Assembly (NCBI RefSeq): GCF_019649055.1
Contig: NW_026570459.1
Location: forward strand, 62,001 to 126,000
Source: Paramacrobiotus metropolitanus
Lineage: Eukaryota; Tardigrada; Eutardigrada; Parachela; Macrobiotidae
Length of the DNA stretch: 64,000 nt
Reading direction: 5' to 3'
Part shown: positions 59,431-64,000 of the stretch, in pieces
Layout: each line of letters opens with the position of its first letter
Numbering within the stretch: the first letter of the stretch is position 1
Translations under genes and position numbers: made by a program
Notes under the pieces: generated by a model
Told to the model about the DNA's origin: nothing
What the model saw: only the letters and a program-made list of their open reading frames with translations
The model's database searches: none

Positions 59431-62128
59431 TCACTGATCATTTGAACCATCGTCGCGGTTCCGATCGAAACGTCTTTGTTTTTCATTCTGATCAGACGTT
59501 CGATCTCGAGGTTCCATTCCCCTCTCTTGCAGCTCGTCTCCTTCGCTCCGGCTGCTAGCACCACTGTGCCGATTTCGGTCACGTCTGCGCTGAATACGGA
59601 TCAGATGATCTCGAGCGTCAACCATTCGCGCTTTTAATCCTTCATCGTATGGATTATCCCGTGACCTCTTGCACAATTCGACATAGTCCAAATGCAGCTG
59701 TTGGTTTCTTCGTCCTCTTCGTTTCATTTCATTTTCCTGCGGCTGTCTCGCGAGCTCTGGACGGTAGCTGCCTCTATTTACGCTGATTTCTTGGATGAAA
59801 TCATAGAAGAAGTCGGATGGCTGGATGAATCTTGTTCCCATCGTAATCCTGATTCGCTCTGCACATCGGTGTGCGTGCATCTTCGCCTGACGTCTCAGAC
59901 TTTCATCGAAATTCATTGCTCTCTGGACGTCTTTCAGCTGCCTCCTGGCCGTTTCCGAGGAGTTAAAGTTCTTAACAGGCATTCCCAGCTTTATAACTTG
60001 CGCGGTCAGTGCTGGCGGTATCTCTATACCTCTTTGGGCGCTCTTTCGCAGCTGGTGATGCGATTCGTAATGGCCGAGCCTTGCTGCAAAAATCTTCTGA
60101 ATCGTGGCGCGATGATCGGGCGGAGAATCTGGTTTGACCAACAATCCTAACGCAGCCCTTCCTGCGAGGAGTCTCAACGCCGGGTTCACATGTCGCAACA
60201 CAAATTGTGCTACGTGGAGTCGTCTTTCCTTGATGTCTCTGTATTGGAACTGCGTCATTCCTGTTGGATCGGGAGTGTCCAATGGTGTTTCCAAGAGACT
60301 CAGGTCAATCAAACTGACAAGGCCACATTCTCTCGTTGGGAAATAATGAAGATTCGCCGATTCTTGCGTAATGATAAGGTCTTCCCATTGGCCATACTCG
60401 TATTCCTTCGCGTATCCCGAGTCGTTAATGACCTGGCGCAAGTTCATGAGAAGCCAATAAACTTTGTCGAATTCTTCTTTATTATCCGGCGCGATGCCCA
60501 CCGAACGGCAAATCTCGTTCGTCTGCTCCATGATATCATTCATTTCGTATACCAGCTCGATGGTTTGGAGGGAATGTCTCCTCGGAGCGGTGACCCTTGC
60601 TTGACCTTTCTGGTCGCCCTTCTCTGAATCTGATTCTGGCGGTGCATTACTCGCCGTCTCTGCGCTTGTAAGTTGTCGCTCCAGATCGAAGATGATGTTT
60701 CGTCTCGACGGTCGCATGTCCTCGTCTCCATGGACTTCAATGACATTTGAGGATGCTGGACTACATTCCATGACCTCATCCATCTGCTGTGCCGGTTGTT
60801 TCTCGGCTGACTTGAACGTTGAACAAACAGAATGAACTACTGATTGCATTCTGCGCGGGCTCTTAGGCGTGCGGTGGCTTTCTGAGCTGGATGACCTTTT
60901 ACTGTTGTAAGATTTATCTCCAAACTCATAATCATCCATATTCCAGTTATCCTGGACCCACTCTTGATCATATGGCCCCCTTTGAGGATGTTGATTTACT
61001 CGAGCCCTCACTTCTTCCTTCTCGATTCTGTGAATCGCGATTCTGCGTTTCCTTAGCAGCCCGTTCCTTCTCCTGCTGCCTATTACAGGTTTCGTTGATT
61101 TTCCTGTATTCCTCCGCCAAGCGCTTTTCTTCCGCTTCTTCTGGCGGCGCTTTTCTCTTTGTTCTTTTTCACGTCGGATACGTTCTTCATCCCTTCTCTT
61201 TTGCTCCGACGTACGCGTATCTCTCGCATATCCACTGTATCGGTCGTTATGATGTCTTTCCCATGACCTTTCTCGGGAGCGGTCTGATGACCTTTCATAG
61301 CCGCGGTTGCGATCATCCCTTTGAGGCGATTTTGGGCGTTTGAACTCCTCTTTCTTGAAGTTCCGAAGGGCCTCAACCACATCTTTCTCTCGTTTTCGGA
61401 AGTTTCGCATCCTGTCGATTCGTTCCTCAATCGCAATCTTGATGACCTGAGACGGCCTATTTCCTTTCGTTAGGCTGACCTTTTCGTCCAAGAATATCTT
61501 GTATTCTTCTTTCGACACGGCGAGTGGATCTTGCAGGATGGTGTCAATTTGCTGTATCAGTGACTGTCTGATCACCGCTGCTTCTCCCTCGTCTTGTTTC
61601 TTCAGTATTGCCATTGGGATAGGTGCGTGACCTTTAGCTGCTTCGGCTAAACCCTTCTCTGCCGCAGCTTTCTCCTTCTCTTCTAAGCGCTTTCTCTCTG
61701 CTTCGCGCTTTTCTTGTACCATTCTCATTGTATCTTCTTCAAACTTCTTTCTGAAAGCGTCTGCTTCCGGCGTTCTCGGCGGTTCCAGGGTGATATCCCA
61801 TCCCGGTCTGCGCCCGACCCACATTCGGTATTTATCTTCCAGAATCATCCGATCTTCCGGTGACAGTTTCTTCCATGTGTCTCCCGTAACCAAATGTCGG
61901 AACACATCGAGGTTACCCTTCTCGCCTCTTCTGGTACTACCACTGCTTGGTTTGGTACTGCGACCACACAAAGCCAGCATGGGAATCGTTCGTTCGACAG
62001 GATGTTATTCCGCTTGCAATCTGGGCAGTCCTCATTGTAATTCGTCAGAGGATCTCCGGTCACCTTCTTTATTGCTGGTCTTTGGCCCTTTTCGCCGCAT
62101 TCTGGTTAGGTTGGCTCCGTTCAGCCAT
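59431..62128 (-). CDS. Large charged protein of unknown family (~900 aa), frame-interrupted
   Basis: ATG at 62128 (MAERSQPNQN), stop at 59433-59431. The main frame is open from 61980 to the stop (849 codons). The first 50 codons lie in two other frames, with shifts near 62070 and 61985 at short homopolymers. Order of parts: a Cys pair (NEDCPDC, ~62025) followed by LALCGR, possibly a zinc ribbon; a helical part around KLSPEDRMILEDKYRMW; a long Lys/Glu/Arg coiled coil; an Arg/Ser/Asp-rich stretch (~61330-61150); an uncharged middle domain (~60560-59700); and an Arg/Asp-rich tail. Between about 61140 and 60990 another frame reads as a better coiled coil, so two compensating shifts probably lie inside. 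No known family was recognised. RNA or DNA binding is inferred from charge alone. Confidence 0.6.
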
Positions 62129-62490
62129 TTTGACCTTTTCAACCTGCAATCTCAAACAATATAATGCTATGGCCTTTACGTTAACCCTTCTCAACGCCTA
62201 GTTTACGCCTATGATAACTAGGCTATTCAGTGCTGAGCTGAGACTTTTCGCTGCTCTTTCACGATGACCTTTGCCATCCTTCTTTGACTAAACCCTTTTC
62301 AACTGTCTATGTGACCTTTCTCATCTTAGCCCATTCGCTAAGTACTTTAGTCCATTCGCTAATTCAACTCTTCTTGCAGAGTGTGGTTCGAAAGTAATCT
62401 GAGAACTACGGTCTGCTCCTTTGCTTGTCTTTTCTGATTCTGTTTCTTCATCTTGTGTGGTGGACCTTCCTCCCACACTTATTCTTTTCT
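62129..62490 (-). promoter_or_regulatory. Intergenic region between the two island genes
   Basis: It holds three exact octamers in coding orientation, AAAGGTCA on the minus strand (at 62131, 62265 and 62312). The last copy, at 62131-62138, ends two bases before the ATG. It also has gaaaaggg/gagaaggg words at about 62180 and 62290. It probably contains the promoter or gene junction. No TATA box is obvious. Confidence 0.4.
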
Positions 62491-64000
62491 TTATGCCTTT
62501 GCGATCCAGTCATAACGGTCGATTCCATTCCTCTTCCATGTTCTGAGAGTTCCGTCTTTGACCAGGCTATCCAGTGCGTTCTGGATTTTGAATCGATCTC
62601 CGTTCATGTTTTCCTGACCAGAGTCGTATTGGACCGCCATATAATTGGACACATCTTCTTGCGTAACCCCATTGGTTCCACCGATATTCTGCAGAGCATC
62701 TTTGGTCAGGGCATCTTTCCACGCTTGGGGACCTGGCTTCGGCCTCTGCTTTCGTTGATCTTCAACCGGAGGGATGTAATGAATCGGCATATTCGTATTT
62801 GTGTATTTCACACCGATTTTCCTTCCTTGTATGCCCTTTTCATGATTTTATTGACTTGTGTCCTGGTGATTCCGGCGTCGCTAACTGCTTTAGCGATTTC
62901 CGTCTTATCCATTTCTCTTGACGGAACTGCACCAATCGCAGCGCAAATCATCATCCACGGGACGTTGGTTTCAGAAAGGTCATCACCAATCATATAACTT
63001 GGTTTGCCGTCGACGATATCCTCTTCCAATAATTCGAAAGGTTGTTCTTTTCTACTTTTGGTGAAGGTTGCGCTTGTTGTGGCACCTCTTTCGGTGGTTG
63101 CGGTACTGATGACGGAGCCGGATTGCCTTGACTCGAGCTCGGGTGACCTTGCTCCCCTGAAGCTGAAGTTTGGTGACCTCTCGTTGTGTCCTGAGCGGCT
63201 TGACCTTTCGCGTCTTCTTTGCCTTGCGTCGCTTTTTCGTGTGCTGCTTTTAACGATGTCAGTGCTGTTGTCGATCGGTGGATCTTTTGGGTATCCACTG
63301 CTGAACTGGATCCACTTGCCCTTTGACTTCGTACGGCGGCAAGTGCTTCCTGTACCGACATCGGTTTCGGTGGTCCCACCAACGCAATAGCCTCTTCAGC
63401 CGATTTCGGCGCATGCAGTTTCGGTTCACCCTTCTCTACCGTTTCTGCCTCTTTTTCTTCAACGACATTTTCTTCAACGACCATTGATTCCTCTATTTGC
63501 TCTTCTTTCTCTTTCTTCGATGAAGTTGCCGCTTTTTCACTATCCAATTTGATCTGACTCAAGATGGGGCATTCCGCATCGAGTCTCGGATCCAATATAA
63601 TGGTGATATCTTCGCTCATCTCTTCATTCTTATATTGTCTCAATTCTTCTGGGACGGCGTTCAATGAGCTGTATCTGATGGTAACACCTTTGTGTGGATT
63701 TGTGGTGTGCAGCTTCTTTTCCGCCACCATTTGTGTTAGCGCTCTTCCGAGTGACCTTTCAATGGCTGAAGCGTTTCCCTTCTCTTTGCTCCAAACTCCA
63801 TTGATGAACTGCGCCATACGGTGTTTCGTCGTGCCCATGGGGCTGCACATCCCGATGATGGCGCGTTCAATCCGTTCTCGGATATCTGCATTTGCTGTAG
63901 CCAACTTCCGCTCATTATTGTTCCCGGTGATGTACAGCTTCGCTTTGTTGCCGTATTTCGGGTGTTTCTGGAGAACTTTTCCTGTGCTCCTTGCGTATTC
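62491..64000 (-). CDS. Protein with repeated winged-helix (linker-histone-like) domains, partial and frame-interrupted
   Basis: Open from the window edge (64000), so the N-terminus is missing. Three frames follow one another: 64000-62990, 63029-62808 and 62811-62491. Both changes are one-base shifts in the same sense, at AAAA runs. The first frame has RIERAIIGMCSPMGTTKHRM with LGRALTQMVAEKKLH, and the last has GVTQEDVSNYMAVQY with NALDSLVKDGTLRTW. Both are helix-turn-helix plus wing patterns like the H15 globular domain of histone H1. The middle frame has MDKTEIAKAVSDAGITRTQV, another winged-helix-like helix pair. A Glu-rich and then Gln/Ser/Pro-rich linker (63500-63080) joins them. The likely role is chromatin- or DNA-binding. 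The H15 match is by pattern only. Confidence 0.5.

Noticed and set aside
62808-63029. Programmed -1 frameshifting between overlapping island ORFs
   Set aside because: Four same-sense shifts at homopolymers fit indel errors or decay better; no slippery heptamer followed by a stable structure was evident.

Overview
The window looks like nuclear DNA of an invertebrate animal. It has spliced gene fragments with animal domains (chymotrypsin-fold serine proteases, an immunoglobulin-type receptor), short GT-AG introns of about 56-70 bases in two models, and a dense layer of decayed DNA transposons (Tc1/mariner, pogo-like, hAT, TTAA-target elements, piggyBac, Helitron, a tyrosine-recombinase element). 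I cannot name the species. Nearly all short ORFs in the first 58 kb are chance or transposon-derived. No rRNA, tRNA or CRISPR array was recognised.

Layout. 1-14.7 kb: a serine protease locus on the minus strand. Its first exon is present twice (1-80 and 12377-12574) in a duplicated ~550 bp segment, and a separate exon with the catalytic GDSGSPL lies at 6066-6407. Also here are a piggyBac relic, three small TIR elements, a Helitron end and a frameshifted tyrosine recombinase. 15-22.3 kb: a pogo-like MITE, five palindromes with a shared GTCGAC-type centre, a T-shaped triple palindrome, a Tc1-like element, and a pair of ~260 bp inverted repeats. 22.3-30 kb: candidate gene exons, a hAT element with a perfect 8-bp target duplication and a TTAA element nested in it, and a Helitron helicase with its 3' hairpin. 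30-56 kb: an old direct-repeat landscape in which the same blocks recur, all in plus orientation. Two hAT-type insertions can be dated against empty sites in paralogous blocks. An Ig-domain membrane receptor gene (34894-33464, minus) sits inside it. 56.4-57.4 kb: a minisatellite with a ~240 bp higher-order period.

58.4-64 kb (to the window end) is a different kind of sequence. It is compact, apparently intron-free and free of recognisable transposons, with two large minus-strand genes that I cannot place in any family. It carries 18 exact copies of the octamer AAAGGTCA (hand count) in 5.6 kb. They fall in all three reading frames, and their orientation flips at the stop codon of the downstream gene. 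Just after that stop codon are six small hairpins sharing one asymmetric internal loop but having different, base-paired outer stems. This island, perhaps an integrated virus-like or selfish element or foreign sequence joined in assembly, is the best candidate for an undescribed system. Its reading frames are interrupted by several one-base shifts at short homopolymers, so either the assembly has indel errors or the copy is decaying.
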